A stretch of DNA of 58,555 nt. It comes from Planctomycetaceae bacterium UBA2972 (GTDB lineage Bacteria; Planctomycetota; Planctomycetia; Pirellulales; Pirellulaceae). How positions within the stretch are numbered: position 1 is the first letter of the stretch; the number at the start of each line of letters is the position of its first letter. The notes below the pieces were generated by a model. That model made no database searches. It was not told where the DNA came from and saw only the letters and a list, made by a program, of their open reading frames with translations. The stretch covers positions 1 through 58,555 of the forward strand of contig DEAW01000153.1 in assembly GCA_002348315.1 (NCBI GenBank), written 5' to 3'. The position numbers were made by a program, and so were the translations under genes. Positions 35,842 to 45,053 of this stretch are shown here, piece by piece.

Positions 35842-36990
35842 ATGTTTCGAGTGGCTTATCTTTGCGAATTTCCTTCTCTTAATGGAGGAGAAAATTCGCT
35901 GCTTTCCTTTCTGGCTTCTGCGCAGTCGGAAGTGCATCCGCTTTTTTTATGTCCAGCTACCGGGCCACTTGCAGATCGTCTTGACTGTTTGGGGTATGCT
36001 CGCCATGACTTTAGCTTGCTTACTCCGGAGCGACAGCGTAAGCCAGCTGAGCAGATCAATGCCGAGTTGTTGGGAACTTTGGCTGAGCTAGACGTTGATC
36101 TCGTTCATGCCAACAGCCTGTCGATGTCCCGAATTTTAGGACGTGTGGCGGTGCAGTTAACCGTGCCAACGCTGGGGCATATCCGGGATATTCTCAATGT
36201 GAGCGGGAAGGTGATTGCTGATCTGTCAGAGTTGAATTCATGCCTGGCTGTTTCTCATGCAACCAGACAGTGTTATCTCGATCAGGGAATGCCGGATTCT
36301 CGTGTGACGACGGTCTATAACGGAATTGATCGTGGTGGTTTTCAAGCCGAGACGCCACATGAATCTGGTTCGTTGCGAGCGTCATTAGGGATTGCTCCCT
36401 CGGCATTTCTGATTGGAGGAGTCGGCCAGATAGGACTGCGTAAAGCCTGGGACGTCCTGTTAGATGCGGTCGAAATACTACTCGAGCGTTGCCGATCCGT
36501 CAGGGACACGGTACCTGATATTCAAATTGTCATTGCTGGCTTGCGTCATTCGGAAAAACCGGAAAGTATCGAATACGAGCAATCGTTAATACGTCGGTCT
36601 TACGCAGGCCCCCTGGCAGAGCGAGTTCATTTCATTGGTTATCATCGGCCAATCTCGCAACTGCTGCATGAAATTGATGTGCTTGCTCATCCCGCTCATC
36701 AGGAACCGTTGGGAAGAGTATTGCTGGAAGCGGCAGCCTGTGCTGTGCCGGTGGTTGCTACGGCCGTCGGAGGAACAGCTGAGATATTTGGAGAATCCGG
36801 AGCGATCTTAGTCCCCTCGAAGAATGCCGAAGCAATGGCGTTGGGATTAGAAAAGGTATTCGCCGATGATGGTCCATTGGTACGGAGAATGACCGAGCAG
36901 GCAGGTGAACGATTGACTCGGTTATTTGGGCGTGCTGCTCATCGTGAGCGGATGCTGGCGTTGTATCAAGACGTTCTGGCATCACGTTAG
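35842..36990 (+). CDS. GT4-family glycosyltransferase
   Basis: This is a retaining GT-B glycosyltransferase of 382 residues. The N-terminal domain opens with a GGENSLL loop and a substrate region LVHANSLSMSRI. The C-terminal donor domain has IGGVGQIGLRKAWDVLLDA and the GT4 EX7E element in HQEPLGRVLLEAAACAVPVVAT. The acceptor and sugar donor are unknown. It starts 6 bases after dapA and its stop overlaps that of mgtE by 4 bases in convergent orientation. No other polysaccharide gene is close by, so its pathway is unclear. Confidence 0.9.
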   Translation: MFRVAYLCEFPSLNGGENSLLSFLASAQSEVHPLFLCPATGPLADRLDCLGYARHDFSLLTPERQRKPAEQINAELLGTLAELDVDLVHANSLSMSRILGRVAVQLTVPTLGHIRDILNVSGKVIADLSELNSCLAVSHATRQCYLDQGMPDSRVTTVYNGIDRGGFQAETPHESGSLRASLGIAPSAFLIGGVGQIGLRKAWDVLLDAVEILLERCRSVRDTVPDIQIVIAGLRHSEKPESIEYEQSLIRRSYAGPLAERVHFIGYHRPISQLLHEIDVLAHPAHQEPLGRVLLEAAACAVPVVATAVGGTAEIFGESGAILVPSKNAEAMALGLEKVFADDGPLVRRMTEQAGERLTRLFGRAAHRERMLALYQDVLASR

Positions 36991-38366
36991 CCTGAAATGG
37001 TTTCCGCCATCGGATACAGTGTGTAGAATATTCCGGCGACACTCATATAAATGATAATGCCGAGAATATCCACGATCCCTGCGACAAAGGGATTGCTCAT
37101 CAGTGCCGGGTCTAATCCTAAGCGGCGGAAGAATAATGGTAACAGCGATCCCGAAAGTGTACCGCAAATGACAACACAGAGAATCGTGATTGGAATAATG
37201 AAAGCGTACAGTGGCTTAGGTGCAAGGAATAAGCCGGCTCCCCACCCCAGAACACCCAGTAGTGAACCGAGGATGAGTCCCATGGCAATTTCTCGACGGA
37301 TGACTCGTAGCCAATCGGTTAGCTGAATTTCCCCACGGGCCATGGATGAAATGATGAGTGTGGAGGATTGGCCACCTGAATTTCCTCCGGCAGAAATAAC
37401 TAGCGGGATGAACATTACCAGCCAAACGTGTTTCTCAATCCGATGTTCGTAGTGTTCCAAAGCAAACGCTGTGAGTAACGCTGCGAAAAAGAGGATGATC
37501 AACCACATTCCTCGTTTCCAGCTCAAGGTGAGCAGTGGAGTTTTTAGGTACGTCTCTTCCAAAGGATTAACCGCACCGATTCGTTGGACGTCTTCCTGAG
37601 CTTCTTCCATGACTACGTCGATGACATCGTCATGAGTGATAATGCCAAGCATGCGGTTTTGACGATCCACGACCGGGATCGCCAGCAGGTCATAGCGTGC
37701 CACGATTTGCGCGACAGACTCCTGATCGTCAAAGGCATCGACCTTAACGACATCTTCTTCCATCAATTCTTCGAGGGTTTTATCCGGCTGGACAATCGAA
37801 CGCACCAGTTGTTTTGCCGAGACGACACCTCGCAGGTGATCGTTGTCATCTACGACATAAAGATAGTAGATGGTTTCAAGTTCTTCTGCCTGATGTCCCA
37901 GTTCGGCCAGTGCCTGCGAGACAGTGAGGTGTTCATCGAGTTTGGCCACGTCGGTGGTCATCACCGAACCGGCACTTGAGTCCGGATATTCCCGCAAACG
38001 AATGACGTTACGACGTTCTTCGTGTGACAAAAGAGCCAGTAACTCGTCGACGATTTTCTGGTCCATTTCGTCCAGAATATCGACACGGTCATCCGGGGAC
38101 ATGACTTCGATTAGTTTAGCGACTTCCTGTCGGTCTTCACCCGAAAGGATCTCCAGTTGTTTGTCTTCGGAAAAGAATCCAAAGATCTCACAACGGCGGT
38201 AGGCATCGGCATGCTGTAGGATTCGCCAGGCTTCCGAAGGAGTGAGGCCTTCCATGAATTCCGCAGTAACACCGGCGTGTAATGCAGTACAGAATTCGAC
38301 CATTTCGGCAGTACGGTTCTCTCGCAGCATCTCCCTCAACTCAGGCAGGTAAAGCGTGTTAATCAT
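36987..38366 (-). CDS. mgtE: Magnesium transporter MgtE
   Basis: MgtE is a Mg2+-gated Mg2+ channel of the inner membrane. The 459-residue protein has the N-terminal helical superhelix (residues about 20-130, LSHEERRNVIRLREYPDSSAGSVMT at its end), then two CBS domains (about 140-260, VSAKQLVRSI and THDDVIDVVMEEA). A five-helix pore domain with LVISAGGNSGGQSS and a C-terminal GIVDILGIIIYMSVAGIF follows. All three modules are intact. The upstream 439-base gap shows no recognisable M-box riboswitch. Confidence 0.95.
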   Translation of the reverse strand: MINTLYLPELREMLRENRTAEMVEFCTALHAGVTAEFMEGLTPSEAWRILQHADAYRRCEIFGFFSEDKQLEILSGEDRQEVAKLIEVMSPDDRVDILDEMDQKIVDELLALLSHEERRNVIRLREYPDSSAGSVMTTDVAKLDEHLTVSQALAELGHQAEELETIYYLYVVDDNDHLRGVVSAKQLVRSIVQPDKTLEELMEEDVVKVDAFDDQESVAQIVARYDLLAIPVVDRQNRMLGIITHDDVIDVVMEEAQEDVQRIGAVNPLEETYLKTPLLTLSWKRGMWLIILFFAALLTAFALEHYEHRIEKHVWLVMFIPLVISAGGNSGGQSSTLIISSMARGEIQLTDWLRVIRREIAMGLILGSLLGVLGWGAGLFLAPKPLYAFIIPITILCVVICGTLSGSLLPLFFRRLGLDPALMSNPFVAGIVDILGIIIYMSVAGIFYTLYPMAETISG

Positions 38367-38805
38367 TTCGCAGCCCTTTCCTGTGTAGAGATTAGTGAAA
38401 GCTGGAGTTTCGTTCGATAAGCCAAAGCCCGGTGAGTGCAGGAAGTGTGCAGTTATTCTGTTATTGAAGCGTCAATTCGTCAACATGGCCAATCGTTAGA
38501 TTCACAGGTCGCTACTTGGCAGACAATTACTAACCGCCGGTTGTACCGGTTGTATCGATTAATCTGTGCTGGCAGGATCGGATTGGGGGAGATACCTGAG
38601 TAACATCTTGACCAGACTCCAAACCGGGCTGATTCTATACAGAATAAAGGATTCTTCTGAACGGCCCACAATTATTTCCCTCCTTTATTTGCGGTGGGTC
38701 CTTTTGAGGAATTCTTCTTACAGCACGTACTTGTTACGCGTTTAATGTGGCGAGTACCTATTGGTTCATCCTGTTGTCATCAGTGATAGCCTGCGGAGAA
38801 GAATG
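38367..38805. other. Intergenic leader region between mgtE and rnc
   Basis: This 439-base divergent region has no credible gene on either strand. It contains a perfect 9-bp tandem repeat CCGGTTGTA at 38537-38545 and 38546-38554. A weak GCCCAC/GTGGGT inverted repeat near 38665-38696 has no clear T-tract. I see no convincing tRNA, riboswitch or -35/-10 pair. The last 10 bases carry the GGAG that serves rnc. Confidence 0.5.
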
Positions 38806-39654
38806 ATGAAATCTAAACGGACATTCTGGGACCAGTTTCGTGGCTGGTTTAGTAGCCATAAACCCACGTCGTCTAATGCAGCCGATGGAATTCGTATTTC
38901 TGAACAGGATCGCACGAAAATTGCCGAGTGTGAGAAGCGTCTGGGGTATCGATTTCAGGACGCCAAACTACTCAAAGTTGCCTTGACACATACTTCCGGA
39001 GCGAGTCATCGTTTGGCATCCAACGAGCGTCTGGAATTTCTGGGAGACGCGATTTTGGGTCAGGTAATCAGTGAGTGGCTATTCTGTGAATACCCCAGAT
39101 ATTTGGAAGGTGAGCTGACGCGAATCAAGTCAGTGATTGTAAGTCGTAAAACCTGTGCCAAGGTCGCAGAACAACTCGCTCTGCAGGATGTGGTTATGGT
39201 GGGTAAAGGTATTGGTGCCAAAGATTCGATTCCCAAGTCCATTTTGTCAAACGCGTTTGAGTCCATCGTGGCAGCGCTTTACCTGGATGGAGGCTACGAC
39301 GCGGCACAGTCCTTTATTCTGTCCTGGCTTGAAGGAGAAATGCTGGACATGGTCTCTGATGGAGTGCCGATTAATTATAAATCGTTGTTTCAGCAGGTGG
39401 CTCAGCGCGAATACAAACTGACCCCCGTCTATGAACTACTTGGAGAACGCGGGCCGGATCACCAAAAGGAGTTTCACGTTTGTGCCGTGGTTGGCGAAGA
39501 GACGTTTGAATCCGGGTGGGGTAATAGCAAGAAAGAGGCGGAACAGATAGCCGCCTTAAATGCACTAAAGTCTCTGGGCGAAATTGACGAAGAATCGATG
39601 TTGGTGGTTGATGAAACCTCAGCCGATGACAAAGATATGAAAGAGGGCTCGTAG
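38806..39654 (+). CDS. rnc: Ribonuclease III
   Basis: RNase III cleaves double-stranded RNA in rRNA processing and mRNA turnover. From the ATG at 38806 the protein is 282 residues, longer than usual because of an N-terminal basic extension of about 40 residues and an acidic C-terminal tail. The catalytic signature ERLEFLGDAILGQVISEWLF and FESIVAALYLDGGY are present, with the second metal-binding Glu. A C-terminal dsRNA-binding domain ends with GWGNSKKEAEQIAALNAL. GGAG at 38795-38798 is 7 bases from 38806 and 4 from the adjacent ATG at 38803, so either may be used. Confidence 0.94.
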   Translation: MKSKRTFWDQFRGWFSSHKPTSSNAADGIRISEQDRTKIAECEKRLGYRFQDAKLLKVALTHTSGASHRLASNERLEFLGDAILGQVISEWLFCEYPRYLEGELTRIKSVIVSRKTCAKVAEQLALQDVVMVGKGIGAKDSIPKSILSNAFESIVAALYLDGGYDAAQSFILSWLEGEMLDMVSDGVPINYKSLFQQVAQREYKLTPVYELLGERGPDHQKEFHVCAVVGEETFESGWGNSKKEAEQIAALNALKSLGEIDEESMLVVDETSADDKDMKEGS

Positions 39655-39699
39655 TATTCAAAACGAGCTAATCGAACTGTACGGGGTCGAGAAAATAAA

Positions 39700-40725
39700 A
39701 TGACACGTTGCGTTGCATTACTTTCCGGCGGATTGGACAGCATGCTGGCAATTCGGGTTATGCAGGAACAGGGTATTGAAGTTGAATCACTTAATTTCAA
39801 GACAATGTTTACCTGTTGTCAGGATACATCCGCGCAGGCAGCCCGGGCACTAGGTACGAACATCACGGTGATTGGACAGGAAGATGATTACCTGGACCTT
39901 GTTCGAGCCCCACAATATGGCTATGGGAAAGGAGCAAATCCCTGTGTTGACTGTCGTATTTATATGTTTGAACGAGCTTACAAGTTTATGGAAGCTGTTG
40001 ATGCTCAGTTTATCATTAGCGGCGAAGTGGTAGGTCAACGTCCGATGAGTCAAAAACGCTCGGACTTGAAAGTGATCTCCACGAATTCCGGATTGGAAGA
40101 TCTATTGCTGCGTCCATTATCAGCTAAATTGCTGCCTCCGACGAAGCCCGAGCGTGATGGATTAGTCGACCGGGAACGCTTGTACGATTTTCAGGGACGT
40201 AGCCGTAAAGGATTAATTCGGCTCGCTCGTGAATTTGGCTTTACTGAAGATATGATCCCGACTCCTTCGACAGGTTGTGCTCTTACCGAACCGGAATTTG
40301 GTAACAAAGTACATGATCTGATTAAGATCCAACTGAATGATACTCGCTGGGACTACGACGCTCTGAATGTCGGCCGTCATTTTCGCTTCAACGAAGCTAC
40401 CAAGGTAATTCTGGGCCGGAATCACAAAGAGAATACTCAGTTGGAATACATGCATCGGATGGAAGATGCGACGAGCACGTCGTTTCTGGAGCCGATCAGC
40501 TTCAAAGGCCCCAATGCTTTGGTGACCGGACCGTCCACAGATGACGCGCTCGAATATGCAGCTGGCTTAATCCACCGTTACGGACATTCGGTGGATGGGG
40601 AAGATAATATTGTTCAGGTAATGCAAGCGGAAACGGAGTTCAACCTGATTGCTCAGCCTACTGATCGCTCTGCTCAGGATAAAACGATTGCCAGTGCTGT
40701 TAATCTACGCCCGGTTGGCTCCTAA
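39700..40725 (+). CDS. PP-loop ATP pyrophosphatase, tRNA thiolation-type
   Basis: This 341-residue protein has the PP-loop SGGLDSMLAIRVM at residues 9-21, the signature of enzymes that adenylate tRNA uridine before sulfur transfer (MnmA, ThiI and relatives). Cys-containing ANPCVDCRIYMF and PTPSTGCALTEPEF are typical of a MnmA/ThiI-like subfamily with a C-terminal NFACT-R-like region. It lacks the THUMP domain of ThiI and the full MnmA architecture, so the modified base is not certain. It starts 45 bases after rnc. Its last 26 bases overlap the end of the convergent DUF4129-like gene. Confidence 0.75.
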   Translation: MTRCVALLSGGLDSMLAIRVMQEQGIEVESLNFKTMFTCCQDTSAQAARALGTNITVIGQEDDYLDLVRAPQYGYGKGANPCVDCRIYMFERAYKFMEAVDAQFIISGEVVGQRPMSQKRSDLKVISTNSGLEDLLLRPLSAKLLPPTKPERDGLVDRERLYDFQGRSRKGLIRLAREFGFTEDMIPTPSTGCALTEPEFGNKVHDLIKIQLNDTRWDYDALNVGRHFRFNEATKVILGRNHKENTQLEYMHRMEDATSTSFLEPISFKGPNALVTGPSTDDALEYAAGLIHRYGHSVDGEDNIVQVMQAETEFNLIAQPTDRSAQDKTIASAVNLRPVGS

Positions 40726-42751
40726 GGGGTGCAGATCGTATCTCAACGATACTCAACTGACTCCAAAACTCCTGTAAATCCTGAATGCAACTTTGGCTTA
40801 ACAGAGTGGGAGCGTAGGCGGCCAGACTGTAGTGGTTGCCGAGCCTTAGTGCGGATTGTCCAAGCGGAGCGATGTGATTAGCGATCGCCTGAGTGAATTC
40901 TTTGGGAGTCTGGTCGTCGTGTCTGGCGATACCAAGTTCATAGCCTAAAGACTCAAGCGCTGTGAAACTGTATTTCACTAATTCGTTTTGAGTCATTTGT
41001 GCATTGGTGGTAAACGGGTTTCGGAAACTACTAAATGGAGCGAATGGCGGTGTCTGGGTTACGAAGTCTTCGACGACTTCGGTGGATTCCGGTTGTTGCG
41101 TGCCTGCAAAAACACCGGCAAGCCAATTCATAAATCCGCTAAGCATCTCTCGTAAAGCCTGTAATAACGCTTTGTAGTTTTTGATCAGGTAGAGGATTAA
41201 GATAATACCGATGACTGCCCAGAATACGAGCTGAAAAATCTTCCCAAGTATGCCAAGCGAAGGCATGCTAGGCACCTTAAACGAAGATTGCGAACTAGAC
41301 GAATCGTTGTTTTGCTCGCCTTCAGATTCACTTGAGTCGTTGTTGGATTGTGACCGCTGAGTTTCGGAAGACGAGGATTGCTGTTCACTGGAATTCTGAG
41401 TTTGTTCGTCTTGTCCTTGTTGAACCTGAGTATTTTGGTCTGATTGTCCGCCTGTTTGCTCGGAATCCCCCTGTTCTTGTTGGCCTCGCTGGTCTTCTTG
41501 CCCGTCCTGGCCTCCTTGGTTTTCCGGCGTTCCCTGATCGTTGGGGCTATTCTGATTTCCCTGCTTTTCTTGTCCTTGTTGATCGTCGGATTGATTTGTT
41601 TCGCCGCTATTGTTTTGGTCACTTTGTTGTTCGCTCGCTGAATTTCCGGAATCCTCGCCGGATGATTGGCTTCCTTCTTCAGAATTCTCGCCACTTTGTC
41701 CAGCTGCCTGATTGGAATCATCAGTGTTTTCAGATTGTCCTGAGTTTTCAGCGTTCTCGTCCGTACCAGAAGCCCCATCCTGTTGGTCGCTATTCTGCCC
41801 ACCTTGTTCATCGTCTTTGCCGTCGGAGCCTATCGCATTTTCGGATGTGTTGTATTCATCCTGACTTTGGTCAAACCAGTTGCTAACATCCGCAATTTGT
41901 TGAGCGTTTCCCGGGCGAGGGAGAATCATTGCGGCAATCATAAAGGCGGCGATCATGAAAACGCCAACGGTAAGCCATGTACTGGCCATGTCATTGGGCA
42001 TCTCAACATCACGATGTCTTAGATACCTTCTCAGCCCAAGAAAACTTGTGGTCAGCAGTAACCCTAAGCCACTGGCGACATAGAGAAAGAGATACTTGAA
42101 ACAGAGTTCGTTGGTGGCAGAGTCGGTAAACAGATGGCCGAACCCAAACAGCGGCAAAGCGGCGAGCGAATAGTAGATGACCCAGACGCCCGGAGTATGC
42201 GGTTTTTTGCGGTTTTCTTTCCAGCGATCAAACCACCCCTGAACAGATTCATCCGGTTGTTCTTTCAATTCGGAAGTTGCATCGGCTTGCTCAGAACTTT
42301 GTTCAGTATTGACGATGAGTTCTTCCAAACCTATTTTTTGCAGGAGCCCTTGTCCGCTTGAGTCATCGTGTTCATCAATGACCGTGCAATCCCACGTGAG
42401 TTGATGCGCCGACCACCAGGTGACGGCAATGACGATTGCACTGTAAATAAACTTCATGCCGCCGACAGCTTCTTCGTACTGCACCAGCGTGCTCATCGCC
42501 AGGAGGGTAACGGCTGCCAACGGGATCCCGAACAGGACAGCTCGTTCCTTGCCTTCTTCGATGGAGATCCGAGCGATCGCAACGGTTGCCATCGAATACA
42601 TCATTAGCACGAAATTAAATCGACCCAGAAACGGACTGGGGTTGAGGATCGTCGAGACAAACAACGCCAGACTGGTGACCATGATGGTAACCAGAGTGGG
42701 ACTAATGGCGATCACCATATAATCGAACGTCGTTTTTTGTTTACGTACCAT
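40700..42751 (-). CDS. Membrane protein with DUF4129-like C-terminus and long Gln/Asn/Ser linker
   Basis: Of 683 residues, the N-terminal half has several helices: near 10-32, 38-58, 70-85 and 88-110, a pair at 195-240 and one near 262-285. Residues about 295-490 are almost wholly Gln, Asn, Ser, Asp, Glu and Gly, without hydrophobic blocks. A helix near 500-525 follows. The C-terminal soluble domain (from about 590: NELVKYSFTALESLGYELG, TPKEFTQAIANHI, then LRLGNHYSLAAYA) resembles DUF4129, found next to transglutaminase and MoxR/DUF58 genes. It ends the four-gene operon. The role is unknown and no transglutaminase domain is present. Confidence 0.7.
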   Translation of the reverse strand: MVRKQKTTFDYMVIAISPTLVTIMVTSLALFVSTILNPSPFLGRFNFVLMMYSMATVAIARISIEEGKERAVLFGIPLAAVTLLAMSTLVQYEEAVGGMKFIYSAIVIAVTWWSAHQLTWDCTVIDEHDDSSGQGLLQKIGLEELIVNTEQSSEQADATSELKEQPDESVQGWFDRWKENRKKPHTPGVWVIYYSLAALPLFGFGHLFTDSATNELCFKYLFLYVASGLGLLLTTSFLGLRRYLRHRDVEMPNDMASTWLTVGVFMIAAFMIAAMILPRPGNAQQIADVSNWFDQSQDEYNTSENAIGSDGKDDEQGGQNSDQQDGASGTDENAENSGQSENTDDSNQAAGQSGENSEEGSQSSGEDSGNSASEQQSDQNNSGETNQSDDQQGQEKQGNQNSPNDQGTPENQGGQDGQEDQRGQQEQGDSEQTGGQSDQNTQVQQGQDEQTQNSSEQQSSSSETQRSQSNNDSSESEGEQNNDSSSSQSSFKVPSMPSLGILGKIFQLVFWAVIGIILILYLIKNYKALLQALREMLSGFMNWLAGVFAGTQQPESTEVVEDFVTQTPPFAPFSSFRNPFTTNAQMTQNELVKYSFTALESLGYELGIARHDDQTPKEFTQAIANHIAPLGQSALRLGNHYSLAAYAPTLLSQSCIQDLQEFWSQLSIVEIRSAPLRSQPGVD

Positions 42752-42762
42752 GGTTTAATTAT

Positions 42763-44070
42763 TTACCGCAGGATCTGCTTTCGACAAACATGAACAATAG
42801 ATTCTTCGTCACGAAGATGGTAGGTGTCGACACCAACAGCGATTAAGGGGCCGGAAATCTGAGCGTATTCGGTGTGATCGTAGACATTAATCATCGCGGA
42901 TACCGCAAAACCCTGTCGAGCCATGTTTTCCAGAGCAATGGTGGTTTGAGGATTCTTGCGTGAAATAATCGTCAGGACAGTCGCGTCTCGTGGAATTCTG
43001 GATTGTGCTTCGAGTAATAGTCGTGGAAAGTCCAGGCCATCGGAAAGCTCAATTCGAGCGAGTAGTTCCTGGATTCTGTAGAACTGTTCAGATGACCTCT
43101 GGGTTGGCACTTGCAGTGGACACAGGCGGTCATTGTCATCCATCATAGCACCGGCCTGTTGAGCCTCTTCACGATTATCGAGTTCAATGTTCCATCCTTC
43201 CTGACGCATGCGTTCAGCAGCATCACGTCCGTTGGAGACCAGTCCGACCTGTTGTCCCAGCAGTTGGATGGTATTGGCAACGCTGACGGCTGCGGTGACA
43301 GCGAGTTCAGATCGCATCGGTTCGTGTTGCGGCGCAAAACCACTTTCGTGAAAGTCTAGTACGATCGTTAAGCCGGCAACCGTAGAGGACTCATAAATTT
43401 TGCTGTGGAGCTTTCCGGTGCGAGCGGTTGCTCGCCAGTGGATTCGATTGAGAGGGTCACCCTCCTGGTAGGCGCGAACTCCGGCAATTCGAGTTGGATC
43501 TTCAAAAAGACGGTGACTCATCCTGATTTCACCAATCGGACGCCTGCTGGATAGGTCGTAGCCATCGATCGGAACGACTTTAGGGTAGACGGTGAGGTAT
43601 TGAGGATCCGTTCGCACTTGAAAACGTCGATGCAAACCAAAGAGGTCACCCGTTTCAAGAACGGTCGGGCCCAATTGGTAAAAGCCTCGTCGATTACATT
43701 TGAAATGGTATTGAAGTTTTTTCGTTTGCCTGGCTCGTAACATCGTTAATTTGATACGGCTAGACTGCATTTCGAGGCTTGGAGGAGTGTGTTTTAATGC
43801 TTTTTTTGAGAGTACATCTTCCAGTAAAACCCATGGGATAGGCATGCCACCGGCATTAGATAACTCCAGTTCCACTCCGACATGGTCGTCAATCTCTGCC
43901 TGCAGCTGAGAGCACTCACGAGTGGCGGACAATTGGGTTGCCCAGTTTTTAGACAACCAACGGCTTACGGCTATCAGGATCAGCAATGAATACATCGCGT
44001 AGGCTAGTAAGTCGGAGCCAATGATATAGGCGATTCCGAGAATGATAATTGCGCCTAGGACCCACTTCAC
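42763..44070 (-). CDS. DUF58 domain protein
   Basis: This 435-residue protein has two membrane helices at the N-terminus (residues about 3-36) and a DUF58/vWA-like domain with the family element VRAYQEGDPLNRIHWRATARTGKL near 205. It is a standard partner of MoxR-type AAA ATPases. The function is unproven, with envelope or protein-complex maturation as the usual suggestion. The start is GTG at 44070, supported by GGGAGT 5 bases upstream, which lies inside the end of the MoxR gene. Spacing is 14 bases after moxR and 11 before the DUF4129-like gene. Confidence 0.9.
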   Translation of the reverse strand: MKWVLGAIIILGIAYIIGSDLLAYAMYSLLILIAVSRWLSKNWATQLSATRECSQLQAEIDDHVGVELELSNAGGMPIPWVLLEDVLSKKALKHTPPSLEMQSSRIKLTMLRARQTKKLQYHFKCNRRGFYQLGPTVLETGDLFGLHRRFQVRTDPQYLTVYPKVVPIDGYDLSSRRPIGEIRMSHRLFEDPTRIAGVRAYQEGDPLNRIHWRATARTGKLHSKIYESSTVAGLTIVLDFHESGFAPQHEPMRSELAVTAAVSVANTIQLLGQQVGLVSNGRDAAERMRQEGWNIELDNREEAQQAGAMMDDNDRLCPLQVPTQRSSEQFYRIQELLARIELSDGLDFPRLLLEAQSRIPRDATVLTIISRKNPQTTIALENMARQGFAVSAMINVYDHTEYAQISGPLIAVGVDTYHLRDEESIVHVCRKQILR

Positions 44071-44075
44071 TGAAG

Positions 44076-44081
44076 ACTCCC
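44076..44081 (-). promoter_or_regulatory. Ribosome binding site for GTG-started DUF58 gene
   Basis: GGGAGT on the minus strand lies 5 bases before the GTG at 44070. It sits in the 14-base gap behind moxR, right against the moxR stop codon (44085-44087). Confidence 0.6.
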
Positions 44082-44084
44082 TGA

Positions 44085-45029
44085 TTAGGTATTCATAGTT
44101 GGGACAGCGATTTCCGAGACCACATCCTGTACGACCTGTTCGGGCGTGACTTTACGTAGGCGACTTTCAGGAGAATGAATTAAGCGATGCGCCAGAATCG
44201 GGGCGACAATGAATTTGACATCATCCGGAAGGACATAGTCACGCCCACGCAAGGCTGCCATAGCCTGGCTGCCTCGAAATAAAGCAATCGAACCACGCGG
44301 GCTGGCACCTAAAGTAAGATCTTCATGGTCGCGAGTGGCATGGACGATTTCCATGATGTACTGACGCACCTTGTCGTCCATATGGACATCTCGAACCGCC
44401 TGTTGGCAGGCGATGATTTCGGCAGCAGAGACTACCTCGCCAATCGTCTCCAGTGGGTGTTTGTGCTGCAACATACTGAGCATTTTCAATTCCTCTTCCA
44501 TGCTGGGATAACCAAGCTGGAATTTCATCAGAAAACGGTCAAGCTGTGCTTCGGGTAAGGGAAACGTGCCTTCATGATCGACCGGGTTTTGAGTGGCGAT
44601 GACCAGGAAGGGGGGCGTTAAATCATGCGAACGTCCGTCCACGGTGACTTTGCTTTCGGCCATTGCTTCCAGTAATGCCGCCTGAGTTCGTGGCGTGGCC
44701 CGGTTGATTTCATCGGCCAGCACGAGTTGTCCAAAAATTGGCCCCGGACGAAACTCAAATTCAGTCGTCTTGGGATTGAAAATGGACGCGCCCGTGACAT
44801 CGGTCGGCAGTAAATCCGGCGTACACTGCACTCGTTTGAAACTGCAACCCACACTTTTAGATAGAGCCCTGGCCAGGATCGTCTTGGCGACTCCAGGCAC
44901 GTCTTCCAACAAGATGTGCCCTTCACATAACCACGACACCAGAGACAGAATCAACTGAGGTCGTTTTCCGACGATCACTTGTTCGACATTGGTGATGATA
45001 CGTTGAGCAATGCTCGTTACGTCAGACAC
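44085..45029 (-). CDS. MoxR-family AAA+ ATPase
   Basis: This is a MoxR-type AAA+ chaperone ATPase that usually acts on proteins encoded beside it. The 314-residue protein has a Walker A as EDVPGVAKTILARA near 39-52, Walker B LADEINRATPRTQAALLEAMAE, sensor 1 VIATQNP, and the lid residues in ASPRGSIALFRGSQAMA. The start appears to be GTG at 45029, since no suitable ATG precedes the first helix. The aminotransferase gene ends 24 bases upstream and DUF58 follows after 14. Confidence 0.95.
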   Translation of the reverse strand: MSDVTSIAQRIITNVEQVIVGKRPQLILSLVSWLCEGHILLEDVPGVAKTILARALSKSVGCSFKRVQCTPDLLPTDVTGASIFNPKTTEFEFRPGPIFGQLVLADEINRATPRTQAALLEAMAESKVTVDGRSHDLTPPFLVIATQNPVDHEGTFPLPEAQLDRFLMKFQLGYPSMEEELKMLSMLQHKHPLETIGEVVSAAEIIACQQAVRDVHMDDKVRQYIMEIVHATRDHEDLTLGASPRGSIALFRGSQAMAALRGRDYVLPDDVKFIVAPILAHRLIHSPESRLRKVTPEQVVQDVVSEIAVPTMNT

Positions 45030-45053
45030 GCTGTTGCTACCTTGAGGACTCAG

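Noticed and set aside
38640..38710. Possible terminator or riboswitch in the mgtE-rnc gap
   Set aside because: Only a 6-bp GCCCAC/GTGGGT stem with a long loop and a four-T run. No M-box motif is visible upstream of mgtE.
41197..41811. 204-codon frame on the minus strand inside the DUF4129-like gene
   Set aside because: It is an artefact of the biased, repetitive codons of the Gln/Asn-rich linker. It lacks any conserved feature.
41280..41870. Possible CRISPR or DNA tandem repeats
   Set aside because: The low complexity is at the protein level. No regular repeat unit or spacer pattern is present.
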